Origin: Kitasatospora sp. CB01950
Lineage (GTDB): Bacteria > Actinomycetota > Actinomycetes > Streptomycetales > Streptomycetaceae
Reading direction: 5' to 3'
Assembly (NCBI RefSeq): GCF_001905465.1
Contig: NZ_LISX01000003.1
Coordinates: 594,565-658,564, forward strand
DNA length: 64,000 bases
In this document: one piece after another, positions 9,061 to 18,507 of the stretch
How positions within the stretch are numbered: position 1 is the stretch's first letter
Layout of the letters: every line of letters starts with the position of its first letter
Notes under the pieces: generated by a model
Databases searched by the model: none
Told to the model about the DNA's origin: nothing
The model's input: the letters and a program-made list of their open reading frames with translations, nothing else
Translations under genes and position numbers: made by a program

Positions 9061-10959
9061 TTAAGGCCGGCGCTGCTGGGGGAGGCCCGTGCGTTCGTTC
9101 TGCAGGTCCCACAACTCCCTGAACCGGCCCGTCCGGTCGGCCACCAGCTCGGCGAAGGCGCCCTGTTGCAGCACCTTGCCGTCCTCCAGGACCAGGATCC
9201 GGTCGGCGACCGCCACGTTGGTGAGCCGGTGGGTGACCAGCACCACCGCCCGCTTCTCGGCGACCGCCCGCAGGTTCTGGAAGATCCGGTGCTCGGCGCG
9301 CGGGTCGAGCGCGGCGGTCGGCTCGTCCAGCACCAGCAGCCCGGCCTCGCGGTGGAACGCCCGGGCGATGGCCAGGCGCTGCCACTGGCCGCCGGACAGC
9401 TCCTCGCCGCCCATCCACTCCACCGCCAGCAGGGTGGACAGGCCCCGGCGGAGCTTGGCGACCACGTCCGCCGCACCCGAGGCGTCCGCGGCGCGCAGCA
9501 CCGCCTCGTCGCCCTCGGCGGTCGGCTGGCCCAGCGTGATGTTCTCCCGGCAGGTCATCGGCCAGCGCGCGTAGTCCTGCGGGACCACCGCGACCTGCCG
9601 CCACAGTGCGTGCGGATCGAGGTCGCGGGTGTCGCGCCCGTCCCAGCGCACCGAGCCGCCGTCCGGCAGGTAGAGGCCGGCCAGCAGCTTGGACAGGGTG
9701 GTCTTGCCGGAGCCGTTCTCGCCCACCAGGGCCAGGATCTCGCCGCGCGCCACGTGCAGGCTCACCCCGTCCAGGGCTCTGCGGTCGGACGCCGGGTAGG
9801 CGTACGAGAGGTCCTTCACCTCGATCCGGTCCGGCGCCCCGGGCGTCCCGGCGCCGCGGCGGGGACGGTGGCCGCCCGCCGTGTCGAGGAAGCTCGACCA
9901 GTCGTCCAGGTACATGCCGGTGCGGAACAGGTCCGCGCCGTAGCCGACGATGCCGCGCAGGCTGGTGCCCACCGCGGCCAGCGCGAACACCGCCGCACCG
10001 CCGCGCGGCAGGCTCATCCGGCCGGTGCTCACCAGCCACAGCATCGCCGCCCACACCAGCGCCGACCCGAGACCGGAGGCGACCGCCCCGACCACCGACA
10101 CCCGGGCGCTCTTCATCGCCGCGGCCCGCGAGACGACGTTCAGCCGCCGCCCGACCTCGTCGTACTTGGCGAGCAGGAAATCGCCCATGGTGTCGGAGCG
10201 GACCTGGTCCGCATTGCGCTTGGTGTGGATGTACCAGCGCAGGTTCCCGAGCACCCGCCGATCGGCGATGGTGGCCCGGTTCGCCAGGAACTGCACCCGG
10301 GCGGCATGGACGGAGGCGATGCCCTGCGGCAGCGCGGCCAGCACCAGCAGCGGCAGCAGCGCCGGGTGGAGCACCGTCAGCACGCCCGCCGCGCCGAGCA
10401 GCGAGGCGAGCGAGGCCAGCAGGTTCTGCGCCTCGCCGACGATGTCCACGCAGACCTCGGCGCCGCGGTCGGCGGCGTCCAGCTCGTCGTTGTAGCCGGC
10501 ATGGTCGTAGGCCGTCAGCTCCGCCGCCACGGTGGCGCGCAGCACCGCGGCCTCCGCCTCCCGGGAGATGCGCGGCGACAGATGGATGGTGACGGTCCGG
10601 ATCGTGATGCCCAGCAGGGCCCGGGCGCCCGCGGCCGCCGCGATCACCAGGATCGACGGCGCGGCACGGGTCAGCTTGTCGCCGACCGGGCCCGGGCCGA
10701 ACAGTGCCGAGATGGTGCCCGTGGTCGCGAACAGGCCGGCCGCGCCCAGCACCGCGGACACGGCCTGACAGGCCAGCAGCAGCGCGACCGAGGTGCGGTC
10801 GATGCGCCAGCCGAGCCGGAAGGCGCGCACGACGAGCGTCGGCAACCGGCGCGCCATCGCGTTGACGCCGATCGCCTCGATCGCCTCGACCCGGCGGCCG
10901 TCGGCCAGCCACGTCAGTTCCTCGTCGGCCGGTTCGGCCGACGTCGTCGTCGCACTCAC
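9061..10959 (-). CDS. ABC transporter, fused permease and ATP-binding protein (exporter type)
   Basis: A 632-residue half-transporter. An N-terminal membrane domain (about residues 40-340, five to six segments) is fused to a nucleotide-binding domain with Walker A GENGSGKTTLS, signature LSGGQWQRLAIARAF, Walker B LLVLDEPTAALD and the H-loop VTHRLTN. This is the arrangement of homodimeric exporters used for lipids, drugs or peptides. The GTG start is preceded by CGGAGGTG. Its start overlaps the stop of a possible small reading frame (GTGA), suggesting translational coupling if that frame is real. No partner permease or protease domain is nearby. The substrate is unknown; peptide export is one option. 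Confidence 0.9.
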   Translation of the reverse strand: MSATTTSAEPADEELTWLADGRRVEAIEAIGVNAMARRLPTLVVRAFRLGWRIDRTSVALLLACQAVSAVLGAAGLFATTGTISALFGPGPVGDKLTRAAPSILVIAAAAGARALLGITIRTVTIHLSPRISREAEAAVLRATVAAELTAYDHAGYNDELDAADRGAEVCVDIVGEAQNLLASLASLLGAAGVLTVLHPALLPLLVLAALPQGIASVHAARVQFLANRATIADRRVLGNLRWYIHTKRNADQVRSDTMGDFLLAKYDEVGRRLNVVSRAAAMKSARVSVVGAVASGLGSALVWAAMLWLVSTGRMSLPRGGAAVFALAAVGTSLRGIVGYGADLFRTGMYLDDWSSFLDTAGGHRPRRGAGTPGAPDRIEVKDLSYAYPASDRRALDGVSLHVARGEILALVGENGSGKTTLSKLLAGLYLPDGGSVRWDGRDTRDLDPHALWRQVAVVPQDYARWPMTCRENITLGQPTAEGDEAVLRAADASGAADVVAKLRRGLSTLLAVEWMGGEELSGGQWQRLAIARAFHREAGLLVLDEPTAALDPRAEHRIFQNLRAVAEKRAVVLVTHRLTNVAVADRILVLEDGKVLQQGAFAELVADRTGRFRELWDLQNERTGLPQQRRP

Positions 10960-11123
10960 GCGCCCACCTCCGGGCGGGCCGTCAGGGCCCCTCGGGCGGG
11001 CGGTCGGGGGCGGATGGTCGGGGTGGGGGAACAGGCCACGGATCCTCCAGACGCGAAGCGCTGCACGGACACACGGAAGCGCGGGCACGACTCGCCGAGG
11101 AACACCAACTCGGCATGATCCAC
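10956..11123 (-). CDS. Possible small protein coupled to the ABC exporter
   Basis: A 55-codon frame starting GTG-GAT-CAT, with about 80 percent GC at third positions, whose TGA overlaps the GTG of the exporter gene. The product has an acidic/hydrophobic front (DHAELVFLGE), two cysteines (about residues 13 and 33) and a proline/arginine-rich end. No family is recognised. The ribosome binding site is weak and codon bias is only moderate, so it may be fortuitous. If translated, its place just upstream of a peptide-type exporter makes a precursor peptide one possibility. The rest of the gap to 11483 shows no convincing gene. Confidence 0.25.
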   Translation of the reverse strand: MDHAELVFLGESCPRFRVSVQRFASGGSVACSPTPTIRPRPPARGALTARPEVGA

Positions 11124-11483
11124 GTCGAGTTGGCGATCCTCGTGCGAGTGGGCGGCGACCGATGATGGCGCTGTTCCGGCACCCCGTTCAAGCGGATTCC
11201 CGTCCGGGCGAGCCCGTGCCGAACCGGGACATTTCGATCTCCGCGCGTCTCGACCGACCACCCCCGCGCCGGGCCGCCGGAGCGCCGCCGGACCGGGCCC
11301 GGCGCGACCGGGAACGTGCCGCCGGTCCGGGCCGCCACGCTGCCCGAAGCCGCCGCCGGATTCACTCGTTCGGACTATTCGAGCGGGGGTCGGGCCCGCT
11401 ACGGTCTGCGCATGCCGACCGAGATCGCGCGCGCGGCTCGGACACTCCCGCGGACGCGACCCCCTGAGCACCCGGCCGGGCCG

Positions 11484-11861
11484 TCACCACAGGGCGCTCG
11501 CGATGCCCGCGCCCGCGAAGGAGAGGGCGCTGCCGAGCAGCACAGTGACCGTCAGATACAGCCCGGAGAGGGCGACCCGGCGGGTGGAGGTCAGGGTGAA
11601 CACCTCGTAGGAGAACGTCGACCAGGTGGACAGCGCCCCGCAGAAGCCGGTGGCGAGCAGGAGTGCGGGGTGGGTGCCGAGGCGGCCGCGCAGGAAGGCC
11701 TCGGAGAGGAAGCCGAGCAACAGGCAGGCGGCGGCGTTGGCGGTGAGCGTGCCGAACGGGAACGGGCTGTGCACGCGGGACTTGACGGCGACTCCGGTGA
11801 GGTAGCGGGTGGGCGCGCCGATCAGGCCGCCGACCAGGACGAGCAGCCAGTCAGTGAGCAC
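11484..11861 (-). CDS. crcB: Fluoride exporter FluC/CrcB, second copy
   Basis: A 125-residue, four-helix membrane protein of the Fluc family, which assembles as a dual-topology dimer and lets fluoride leave the cell. Family motifs are visible: GGLIGAPTRY near the start, GTLTANAAACLLLGF and the GFCGALSTWSTFSYE segment carrying pore residues. The GTG start is preceded by AGGAGG at ideal distance and lies 11 bases inside the end of the upstream fluC copy, so the two are translationally coupled and probably form a heterodimer, as in other actinomycete pairs. Confidence 0.92.
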   Translation of the reverse strand: MLTDWLLVLVGGLIGAPTRYLTGVAVKSRVHSPFPFGTLTANAAACLLLGFLSEAFLRGRLGTHPALLLATGFCGALSTWSTFSYEVFTLTSTRRVALSGLYLTVTVLLGSALSFAGAGIASALW

Positions 11862-12348
11862 CCGCGGCCTCCTGGTGCGCCGGGACACCGACCACCGCGC
11901 GGGCCGCGAACACGCCGAGAGTGACGCCCGCCAACGCGGCCAGCACGGTGACCAGCAGGTAGGCCGCCGCGGTGCCGGGGGCGCCGCCGCGCACCAGCAG
12001 TCGGATGTTGTCGGTGTAGTGGGAGAACGTGGTGAACCCGCCGAGGAAGCCGGTGCCGAGCAGGGCGCCGACGAGCCGCTTCGCGCCGGGGAAGCGGTCC
12101 GCCAGCACCGTGAGCAGCGCGCCCATGGCCAGGCAGCCCACGGCGTTGATCAGCAGGATCGGCCAGGGGAACTCGGTGCCGGTGGTCGGCCAGAGCCGCT
12201 CGATCCCGTAGCGGGCCGCCGCGCCGAGCGCGCCCCCCACCCCGACCGCCGGCACCACCGGGAACCGGCCGCCCGGGGCGTGCTCGGAATGCGCGTGGCC
12301 GGGCGGCCTGACCGGATGGTCCGCCGCGCCGAAGTACGGATTGGTCAT
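11851..12348 (-). CDS. crcB: Fluoride exporter FluC/CrcB, first copy
   Basis: A 165-residue member of the Fluc channel family with a roughly 40-residue soluble N-terminal extension containing several histidines (HAHSEHAPGG). Four membrane helices follow, with GAAARYGIERL, LINAVGCLAMGAL and the pore region GTGFLGGFTTFSHYTDN. It is the upstream partner of the overlapping crcB copy. The ATG at 12348 has GAAGAAGGGC upstream; an earlier in-frame ATG at 12423 lacks coding character. It is divergent from the urea operon across 178 bases. No convincing fluoride riboswitch was identified in that gap. Confidence 0.9.
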   Translation of the reverse strand: MTNPYFGAADHPVRPPGHAHSEHAPGGRFPVVPAVGVGGALGAAARYGIERLWPTTGTEFPWPILLINAVGCLAMGALLTVLADRFPGAKRLVGALLGTGFLGGFTTFSHYTDNIRLLVRGGAPGTAAAYLLVTVLAALAGVTLGVFAARAVVGVPAHQEAAGAH

Positions 12349-12526
12349 CGGAAACGCGCCCTTCTTCGGGATCGAACGTGGGCCGTACAGGCGAACATCA
12401 GTGACCACCGGCTGCCATGACACCCGCCCGGACAGGCGTCTGGGCTAAACATGACTGCCGGACAGTTTCGGTGCACATCACCGTATTTCAGGTCATCCGG
12501 CCTTCCCGTGACCTCCAGGAGAAGAC

Positions 12527-13507
12527 GTGACGCAAAGTGACCCCGATGGCTCCGGATCGGGCCCCGGGCCGATCCGGGAACGGGAGCCGCTGGCGTACCT
12601 CGTCTCCTCGCTGCGCGGCGTCGGGCAGGTCGACCTGCAGCCGCAGCTGCTCACCGGCGCATTCATCCTGGCCGGACTCTGGGCGGCCGGTTGGAGGACG
12701 GGGCTCTTCGCGACCCTCGGGACCCTGATCTCCACCGCCGCCGCCTACGCCTTCGACGTCGACCGCGGATCCATCTCCCAGGGCCTGCAAGGGTATTCGG
12801 GCTGCCTGACCGGAATCGCGCTGGTGACCTTCCTCGGCCACCACGTCGCCACCTACATCCTCACGGTCGTCGGGTGCGTGGTGTGCACCGTCCTCACCGC
12901 CACCCTCGCCGCGCTGGCCAAGCCCTACGGCCTGACGCCGCTGACCGCGCCGTTCTGCCTCGTCTCCGGGGTGATGGTGCTCGGCGCGCCGTCCTTCGCC
13001 CGGATCTGGCACGGCGCCCCGGCGCCGGCGGCCAACCCGACCGTGGGCGACACCGGCATCACGTTCTCCGACCTGTGGCACGCCTTCTTCACCAACGTCT
13101 CCCAGATCTTCCTGGTGAACAGCTGGTACGTCGGCCTGATCATGCTGGTCGGCCTGGCCTGCGCGGGGGTGCGGGTGGTGCTCGCCGCGGCGCTCGGAAG
13201 CATTGCGGGGATCGTCGCCGCCTGGGCGCTCGGCGCGCCCACCGCGCAGATCGCCGACGGCATCTACGGCTACAACGCGGTCCTGGTCGCCATCGCCGTC
13301 GGCGCGGTCTTCCTCGCCGGCACCCCGTGGAATGCGGGCTACGCGCTGTTCGGCGCCGCCCTGTCCACCGGCCTGACCGCCGCGATCACCTCGCTCTTCA
13401 AACCCTTCCACGGCCACACGTTCACCTGGCCGTTCATCCTCACCACCTGGGCGCTGATGGCCGCCGTCCCGCTGCTGCCCAGACTGCGCCCAGCCCCCGC
13501 GGGCTGA
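12527..13507 (+). CDS. Urea transporter (UT family)
   Basis: A 326-residue integral membrane channel of the urea transporter family, which passes urea by facilitated diffusion. After a hydrophilic 20-residue start come repeated hydrophobic segments in the internally duplicated UT pattern, including GYSGCLTGIAL in the first half and GYNAVLVAIAVGAVF in the second, the paired selectivity-filter regions. TPLTAPFCLVSG is also typical. The GTG start follows CCAGGAGAAGAC. It opens the urease operon, 142 bp before ureA, so it probably supplies urea to the enzyme. It is divergently placed from the fluC pair. Confidence 0.92.
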   Translation: MTQSDPDGSGSGPGPIREREPLAYLVSSLRGVGQVDLQPQLLTGAFILAGLWAAGWRTGLFATLGTLISTAAAYAFDVDRGSISQGLQGYSGCLTGIALVTFLGHHVATYILTVVGCVVCTVLTATLAALAKPYGLTPLTAPFCLVSGVMVLGAPSFARIWHGAPAPAANPTVGDTGITFSDLWHAFFTNVSQIFLVNSWYVGLIMLVGLACAGVRVVLAAALGSIAGIVAAWALGAPTAQIADGIYGYNAVLVAIAVGAVFLAGTPWNAGYALFGAALSTGLTAAITSLFKPFHGHTFTWPFILTTWALMAAVPLLPRLRPAPAG

Positions 13508-13649
13508 CGGCCCGTCGTCGGACGACCCCGGCGCCGGGGCAGGGCGGCCCGCGGCCCGAGCACCCGCCGACCGTCCGGCACCCGGCGACACACGCGCAGC
13601 CACCGTCCCCCACCCAACCCGAACCCCCGTTCCGAGGAAGGCGTCCCCG

Positions 13650-13955
13650 ATGAACCTCGCCCCCCGCGAGATCGACAAGCTCGTCGTCTACGTGGTCGCG
13701 GACCTGGCCCGCAAACGCCAGGGCCGCGGCCTCAAGCTGAACTACAGCGAAGCGGTCGCCCTGATCACCGAGGCGATCCTGGAAGCCGCCCGGGACGGCA
13801 GGTCCGTCGCGGACTGCATGGAGCTCGGCCGCCATGTCATCGGCCCGGACGCCTGCATGGACGGGGTGCGGCAGATGCTGCCGCTGCTCCAGGTCGAGGC
13901 GTCCTTCGTGGACGGCACCAAGCTGGTCTCGGTGCACGACCCCATCGGCGGCTGA
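13650..13955 (+). CDS. ureA: Urease gamma subunit
   Basis: A 101-residue protein, the standard length for UreA. It contains the conserved N-terminal PREIDKLVVYVVADLARKRQ, the KLNYSEAVALI segment and the C-terminal QVEASFVDGTKLVSVHDP. It is the small structural subunit of the cytoplasmic nickel enzyme that hydrolyses urea to ammonia and carbamate. The ATG has GAGGAAGG upstream. The next gene, a CbiX-like protein, starts three bases after the stop, so the operon continues directly. Assignment is secure. Confidence 0.97.
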   Translation: MNLAPREIDKLVVYVVADLARKRQGRGLKLNYSEAVALITEAILEAARDGRSVADCMELGRHVIGPDACMDGVRQMLPLLQVEASFVDGTKLVSVHDPIGG

Positions 13956-13958
13956 CCG

Positions 13959-14852
13959 GTGGCCGACCGCATCCGGGTGCTCGCGGTCTGCGGCCACGAG
14001 GCCGCCGGCGGCGCAGCCCTGCACCACCTCGCCGGTCCCGACACCGCGGTGGTCGGCGCCGGCCGCGCACTGTACCGGGCCCTCGCCGCCGACCCCGCCC
14101 GGCAGGGCATCGCGGTCGTCCCGATGACACTGGGCCGCGACCCCGAACTGGTCGCGGACACCGCCCGAACCGTCCGGGCCCTGCCGCCCGACCTGCGCGG
14201 CGGCGTCGCCGTCGCCGCGCCCTTCGGCACGTCCGAGCACCTGGTCGGCTGGCTGCGGGCCGCCGCCGCGACCGTCCCCACCGCCGCCGCGCTGCTGCTC
14301 ACCGCGCCCGGCGCCGACCCGTACCAGGACGCCGAGCTGTTCCGGGTCGCCCACCTGGTGCAGCGGCATGGCCGGCACCGGCTGGTGGAGACCGCGCTGC
14401 TCGGCGACGACCTCGACGCCGGCGAGGGCGTGCGGCGCTGCGCCCTGCTCGGCGCGCGCACCGTCGCGGTGCTGTCCGCGTCCTTCCTGCCGCCCGGGCG
14501 GGCCAAGGCCCCTGACGGCGTGTCGGTCATCGACGGCGGGCCGCTGCTCGGCCCCGCCGCCCTGGCAGCGGTGCTGTCCGCGCGGGCCGCCGACGCCGTG
14601 CGGCGGCTGCGCGAGAACCGGGACGACGGGATCGGGCGGGCGCTGGTCGCCGCCGACGGGCACGGCCTCGCCCACACCCACGGGCCCGGCGCGGACCACG
14701 ACCACCACCACGGACCCGGTGACCACGAGCACCACCACCGGCACGGCCCGGGGGAGGGCCGGTCCCCCAACCACTCCCCGCAGGCGCAGCACACCCACCC
14801 GTCCCCGGATGCCCGTCCCCTCGCGGCGACGGATGCAAGGAGTCACCAATGA
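13959..14852 (+). CDS. CbiX-like chelatase with His-rich tail inside the urease operon
   Basis: A 297-residue protein wedged between ureA and ureB. Residues 1-225 resemble two-domain CbiX/SirB metal chelatases: the VLAVCGHE opening with candidate ligand H13, a SEHLVGWL segment, and a second half with ALLGDD and the [16 protein letters not shown] strand-loop. Those enzymes insert cobalt or iron into sirohydrochlorin, but no cobalamin gene is here. From residue 232 a tail of about 66 residues holds 16 histidines, 12 of them within 36 residues. No ureE occurs in this operon, so nickel storage or delivery to urease is a reasonable inference. The stop overlaps the ureB ATG by four bases. The domain call is moderate and the nickel role unproven. 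Confidence 0.75.
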   Translation: MADRIRVLAVCGHEAAGGAALHHLAGPDTAVVGAGRALYRALAADPARQGIAVVPMTLGRDPELVADTARTVRALPPDLRGGVAVAAPFGTSEHLVGWLRAAAATVPTAAALLLTAPGADPYQDAELFRVAHLVQRHGRHRLVETALLGDDLDAGEGVRRCALLGARTVAVLSASFLPPGRAKAPDGVSVIDGGPLLGPAALAAVLSARAADAVRRLRENRDDGIGRALVAADGHGLAHTHGPGADHDHHHGPGDHEHHHRHGPGEGRSPNHSPQAQHTHPSPDARPLAATDARSHQ

Positions 14853-15268
14853 CATTCGGCACGTACCTGTACGGCGATGGACAGATCGAGATCAACGCGG
14901 GCCGACGGACCGTCAAGGTCGAGGTGGTCAACACCGGCGACCGGGCGGTGCAGGTCGGTTCGCACTACCACTTCTTCGAGGTCAACCCGGCGCTGCGGTT
15001 CGACCGCGACAAGACGCTCGGCATGCACCTGAACATCCCGGCCGGCACCTCGGTGCGGATCGAGCCGGGCGGCACCCGCGAGGTCGAGCTGTGCGAGTAC
15101 GGCGGCACCGGCCGGCTGGTCGGCTTCAGCGGCCTGCTGAACGGCTCCACCGTCTCGCACCCCGCCCGGATCGAGGCCTTCCACCGCGCTCTGGAACTCG
15201 GCTTCCAGGGCGCCCGGGCGCAGCAGGACGCACCGCAGAACCCCGCGAAGAAGAAGGGCGCGCACTGA
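14849..15268 (+). CDS. ureB: Urease beta subunit
   Basis: A 139-residue structural subunit of urease. The conserved core is clear: [25 protein letters not shown] and the [17 protein letters not shown] stretch, followed by [10 protein letters not shown] lysine-rich C-terminal extension of about 25 residues is longer than in Klebsiella UreB. It overlaps the CbiX-like gene by four bases and its stop shares one base with the ureC ATG, so translation is coupled on both sides. Assignment is secure. Confidence 0.97.
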   Translation: MTFGTYLYGDGQIEINAGRRTVKVEVVNTGDRAVQVGSHYHFFEVNPALRFDRDKTLGMHLNIPAGTSVRIEPGGTREVELCEYGGTGRLVGFSGLLNGSTVSHPARIEAFHRALELGFQGARAQQDAPQNPAKKKGAH

Positions 15269-16992
15269 TGCCGATCCTGTCCCGCCAGCAGTACACCGAC
15301 ATGTTCGGGCCGACGGTCGGCGACCGGTTCCAACTCGCCGACACCAACCTGATCGTGGAGGTGGAGAAGGACTTCAGCGAGGGCCTGTACGGCGACGAGA
15401 TCGTGTACGGCGGCGGCAAGTCGATGCGCGACGGCATGGGCTCCGACCCGCAGGCCACCGCCGCCCAGGGCGCACTGGACACGGTGATCACCAACGTGGT
15501 GGTGATCGATCCGATCCTCGGCGTGGTCAAGTGCGACATCGGCATCAAGGACGGCTTCATCGCGGGCATCGGCAAGTCCGGCAACCCGCAGACCCAGAAC
15601 AACGTGCACCCGGACCTGGTGGTGGGGCCCGGCACCGAGGCGATCTCGGGCGAGCACCTGATCGCCACCGCGGGGGCGATCGACGCCCACGTCCACCTGA
15701 TCTCGCCGCAGCAGGCGCAGCAGGCGCTGACCAACGGCATCACGACGCTGATCGGCGGCGGCACCGGCCCGTCGGACGGGACGAACGGCACCACCTGCAC
15801 ACCGGGCCCGTTCAACATCGCGCGGTTCCTGCAGGCGTGCGAGGAAGTGCCGGTCAACATCGGCATCATGGCCAAGGGCAACGGCAGCCTGCCCGGCGCA
15901 CTGGACGAGCAACTGGCCGCAGGGGCCTGCGCGTTGAAGGTGCACGAGGACTGGGGCGCGACGCCGGCGGTGATCGACAACGCGTTGAGCGTGGCGGACC
16001 GGCACGACGTGCAGGTGGCGATCCACACCGACAGCCTGAACGAGTCCGGCTTCTTCGAGGACACCCGTTCGGCGATCGACGGCCGCACCATCCACACCTT
16101 CCACTCCGAGGGCGCGGGCGGCGGGCACGCCCCCGACATCCTGCGGGTCACCGGCGAGCCCAACATCCTGCCGTCCTCCACCAACCCGACGCTGCCCTAC
16201 ACCAAGAACTCGGTGGACGAGCTGCTGGACATGGTGATGGTCTGCCACCACCTGAACCACGACATCCCGGAGGACGTGTCCTTCGCCGACAGCCGGGTCC
16301 GGGCCGAGACCATCGCCGCCGAGTCGGTGCTGCACGACCTCGGCGTGATCAGCATGTTCTCCTCCGACTCGCAGGCGATGGGCCGGGTCGGGGAGTCCGT
16401 GACCCGGGCCTTCCAGACCGCGCACCACTGCAAGGACAAGCGCGGCCCGCTCGACGGAGACAGCGCCCGCAACGACAACCAGCGGGTGCTGCGCTTCCTG
16501 GCCAAGGTCACCATCAACCCGGCCATCGCGACCGGCATTTCGGACTACGTGGGTTCGCTGGAGGCGGGCAAGCTGGCCGACATCGTGCTCTGGCCGATCC
16601 ACTCCTTCGCCGCCAAACCCAAGATGATCATCAAGGGCGGGATCATCTCCTGGGCGCAGATGGGCGACCCCAACGCCTCCCTGCCCACCCCGCAGCCGGT
16701 GATCTACCGGCCGATGTTCGGTCAGCTCGGCCGCGCCCAGCAGGCCACCCACGTCACGTTCATGTCGCAGGCCGGGATCGCCGCCGGCGTCCCCGAGGAG
16801 CTCGGCCTGCACCGCAGGGTGCTGCCGGTGCACGGCACCCGCGTCATCGGCAAGCACAACATGGTCCGCAACAACGCGCTGCCCAAGGTCGCGGTGGACC
16901 CGGAGACCTTCAAGGTCACCCTGGACGGCGAGGTCGCCACCATCGCGCCCGCCGAATCGCTGCCGCTCAACCACCTGTACTTCGTGGTGTAG
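15268..16992 (+). CDS. ureC: Urease alpha subunit (catalytic)
   Basis: A 574-residue amidohydrolase-fold subunit that holds the two-nickel active site. All ligands are present: the HVH pair, carbamylated lysine K224 in ALKVHEDWG, the histidine in [10 protein letters not shown], the first histidine in [12 protein letters not shown] and the aspartate in SSDSQAMGR. The mobile flap is canonical, with C326 and H327 (VCHHL), a +7 offset from Klebsiella numbering. The true start is the ATG at 15268, sharing one base with the ureB stop; open frame upstream is readthrough. ureF follows three bases after the stop. Confidence 0.98.
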   Translation: MPILSRQQYTDMFGPTVGDRFQLADTNLIVEVEKDFSEGLYGDEIVYGGGKSMRDGMGSDPQATAAQGALDTVITNVVVIDPILGVVKCDIGIKDGFIAGIGKSGNPQTQNNVHPDLVVGPGTEAISGEHLIATAGAIDAHVHLISPQQAQQALTNGITTLIGGGTGPSDGTNGTTCTPGPFNIARFLQACEEVPVNIGIMAKGNGSLPGALDEQLAAGACALKVHEDWGATPAVIDNALSVADRHDVQVAIHTDSLNESGFFEDTRSAIDGRTIHTFHSEGAGGGHAPDILRVTGEPNILPSSTNPTLPYTKNSVDELLDMVMVCHHLNHDIPEDVSFADSRVRAETIAAESVLHDLGVISMFSSDSQAMGRVGESVTRAFQTAHHCKDKRGPLDGDSARNDNQRVLRFLAKVTINPAIATGISDYVGSLEAGKLADIVLWPIHSFAAKPKMIIKGGIISWAQMGDPNASLPTPQPVIYRPMFGQLGRAQQATHVTFMSQAGIAAGVPEELGLHRRVLPVHGTRVIGKHNMVRNNALPKVAVDPETFKVTLDGEVATIAPAESLPLNHLYFVV

Positions 16993-16995
16993 CGG

Positions 16996-17742
16996 ATGCT
17001 CCCCAGCCCGGACCGGAACCCGGACCGCACCGGGCAGTCCCCCGAGCAGCAGCTCGGGGGACTGCCCGCCCTGCTGGCCGGCCTGCAACTCGCCGACTCC
17101 GCCTTCCCGAGCGGCTTCTACACCCTCTCGCACAGCCTGGAGGGCTACGCACAGGCCCGCGCCGTCACCCCCGACACCCTGCCCGCGCTGCTCGCCGACC
17201 TGCTCCGGCACGCCGTCGGACCCGGCGACGCCACCGCCCTGGCACTCGCCCACCGGGCCGCCACCGACGGCGAGTTGCAGGCCGTCGCACAGGTCGACCG
17301 GCGGCTGCACGCGGGCAAGCTGAGCCGCGAGATGCGCCAGGCCGCCACCCGCACCGGCCGCCAACTGCTCGACCTGGCCGCCGAGGTCTTCGACCGGCCC
17401 GTGATCGCCGACTACCTGCGGCTGGTGACGGACCGCCGGGTCCCGGGCTGTCAGGCCGTCGCCGCCGGCGTGGTGTACGCCGCCGCCGGCGTCCCCGCCG
17501 CCCACGCGGTGGCCGCCGACCTGTTCGCGTTCAGCGCCAGCTTCGCCGGGGCCGCCCTGCGGCTGCGGCTCACGGACCACCGCAAGGCCCAGGTGCTGCT
17601 GCGCGGCGCCGCCCCCGTCATCGAGGAGACCGTGCGGGCCGCACTGCACCGGGAAGCGGCCGACCTCGGCTCGACCGCCTTCGCGTCGGACATCATGTCC
17701 GGCCGTCACGAGCGCGCCGAGGCCCGCCTGTTCGCCAGCTGA
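16996..17742 (+). CDS. ureF: Urease accessory protein UreF
   Basis: A 248-residue all-helical accessory protein. The family opening [22 protein letters not shown] is clear, as are the [12 protein letters not shown] segment and the C-terminal [11 protein letters not shown]. UreF bridges UreD and UreG in the complex that activates apo-urease with CO2 and nickel and acts as a gate for UreG GTP hydrolysis. It starts three bases after ureC; ureG lies 143 bp downstream, a gap with no other gene visible. Assignment is secure. Confidence 0.95.
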   Translation: MLPSPDRNPDRTGQSPEQQLGGLPALLAGLQLADSAFPSGFYTLSHSLEGYAQARAVTPDTLPALLADLLRHAVGPGDATALALAHRAATDGELQAVAQVDRRLHAGKLSREMRQAATRTGRQLLDLAAEVFDRPVIADYLRLVTDRRVPGCQAVAAGVVYAAAGVPAAHAVAADLFAFSASFAGAALRLRLTDHRKAQVLLRGAAPVIEETVRAALHREAADLGSTAFASDIMSGRHERAEARLFAS

Positions 17743-17885
17743 CCGAACGCCGCCCGGGCCGGCGGGCCCGGGGAACGGCCGGGGCGGCCGCCGGACGGCA
17801 CACCGCCCCGCACACCACCCACCACCGGCCGGACCACCGGATCGACGACGACCCGGAAGCGGCCCCGTACAGCCCAAGGAGCACA

Positions 17886-18506
17886 GTGGACGACAACGTA
17901 CTGCGGATCGGGATCGGCGGGCCGGTCGGCTCCGGCAAGACCGCGCTGATCGAGGCGCTGGTGCCGGTCCTGGTCGCGCGGGGCCACCGGCCCGCCGTGA
18001 TCACCAACGACATCTACACCCAGGAGGACGCCCAGCACGTCCGCCGCACCCTGGCCGGCATCCTCGACCCCGACCTGGTGGTCGGCGTGGAGACCGGAGC
18101 GTGCCCGCACACCGCCGTCCGCGACGACCCGACGATGAACCTGGCGGCCGGCGCGGAACTCCTCGAACGCTTCCCCGAGGTCGACACCCTGCTGTACGAA
18201 TCCGGCGGCGACAACCTGACCCTGACCTTCAGCCCCGTCCTGGTCGACGTCTTCGTGTTCGTCCTCGACACCGCCGAGGGCGAGAAGATGCCCCGCAAGC
18301 GCGGCCCCGGCATCACCGAGTCCGACCTGCTGGTCATCAACAAGATCGACATCGCGCAGTACGTCCGCACCGACATCGGCGTGATGGAGTCCGACGCGCA
18401 CAAGGTCCGCGACGGCCGGCCCGTGATCCTCACCAACTCCCTCGACGGCACCGGCATCGAGGACCTCGCCGCGTTCCTGGGCGGCCGCCGCAAGGCGCTG
18501 ATCTGA
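17886..18506 (+). CDS. ureG: Urease accessory GTPase UreG
   Basis: A 206-residue SIMIBI-class GTPase that couples GTP hydrolysis to nickel transfer into urease. It has the P-loop GGPVGSGKT at about 9-17, the nickel-binding Cys-Pro-His of [21 protein letters not shown], and the NKID specificity motif. No histidine-rich N-terminus is present, unlike some UreG proteins, so metal storage must lie elsewhere, perhaps on the CbiX-like tail. The GTG start follows AAGGAGC. ureD starts two bases after the stop. Confidence 0.97.
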   Translation: MDDNVLRIGIGGPVGSGKTALIEALVPVLVARGHRPAVITNDIYTQEDAQHVRRTLAGILDPDLVVGVETGACPHTAVRDDPTMNLAAGAELLERFPEVDTLLYESGGDNLTLTFSPVLVDVFVFVLDTAEGEKMPRKRGPGITESDLLVINKIDIAQYVRTDIGVMESDAHKVRDGRPVILTNSLDGTGIEDLAAFLGGRRKALI

Positions 18507-18507
18507 C

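Noticed and set aside
12460..12500. GlnR-type nitrogen box before the urea operon
   Set aside because: GTTTC and ATTTC occur but are not at the 22-base spacing expected, and the GTnAC half-sites are missing.
12349..12526. Fluoride riboswitch upstream of the fluC pair
   Set aside because: No segment matched the conserved core of the crcB RNA motif well enough; only scattered GGTGATG-like bases were found.
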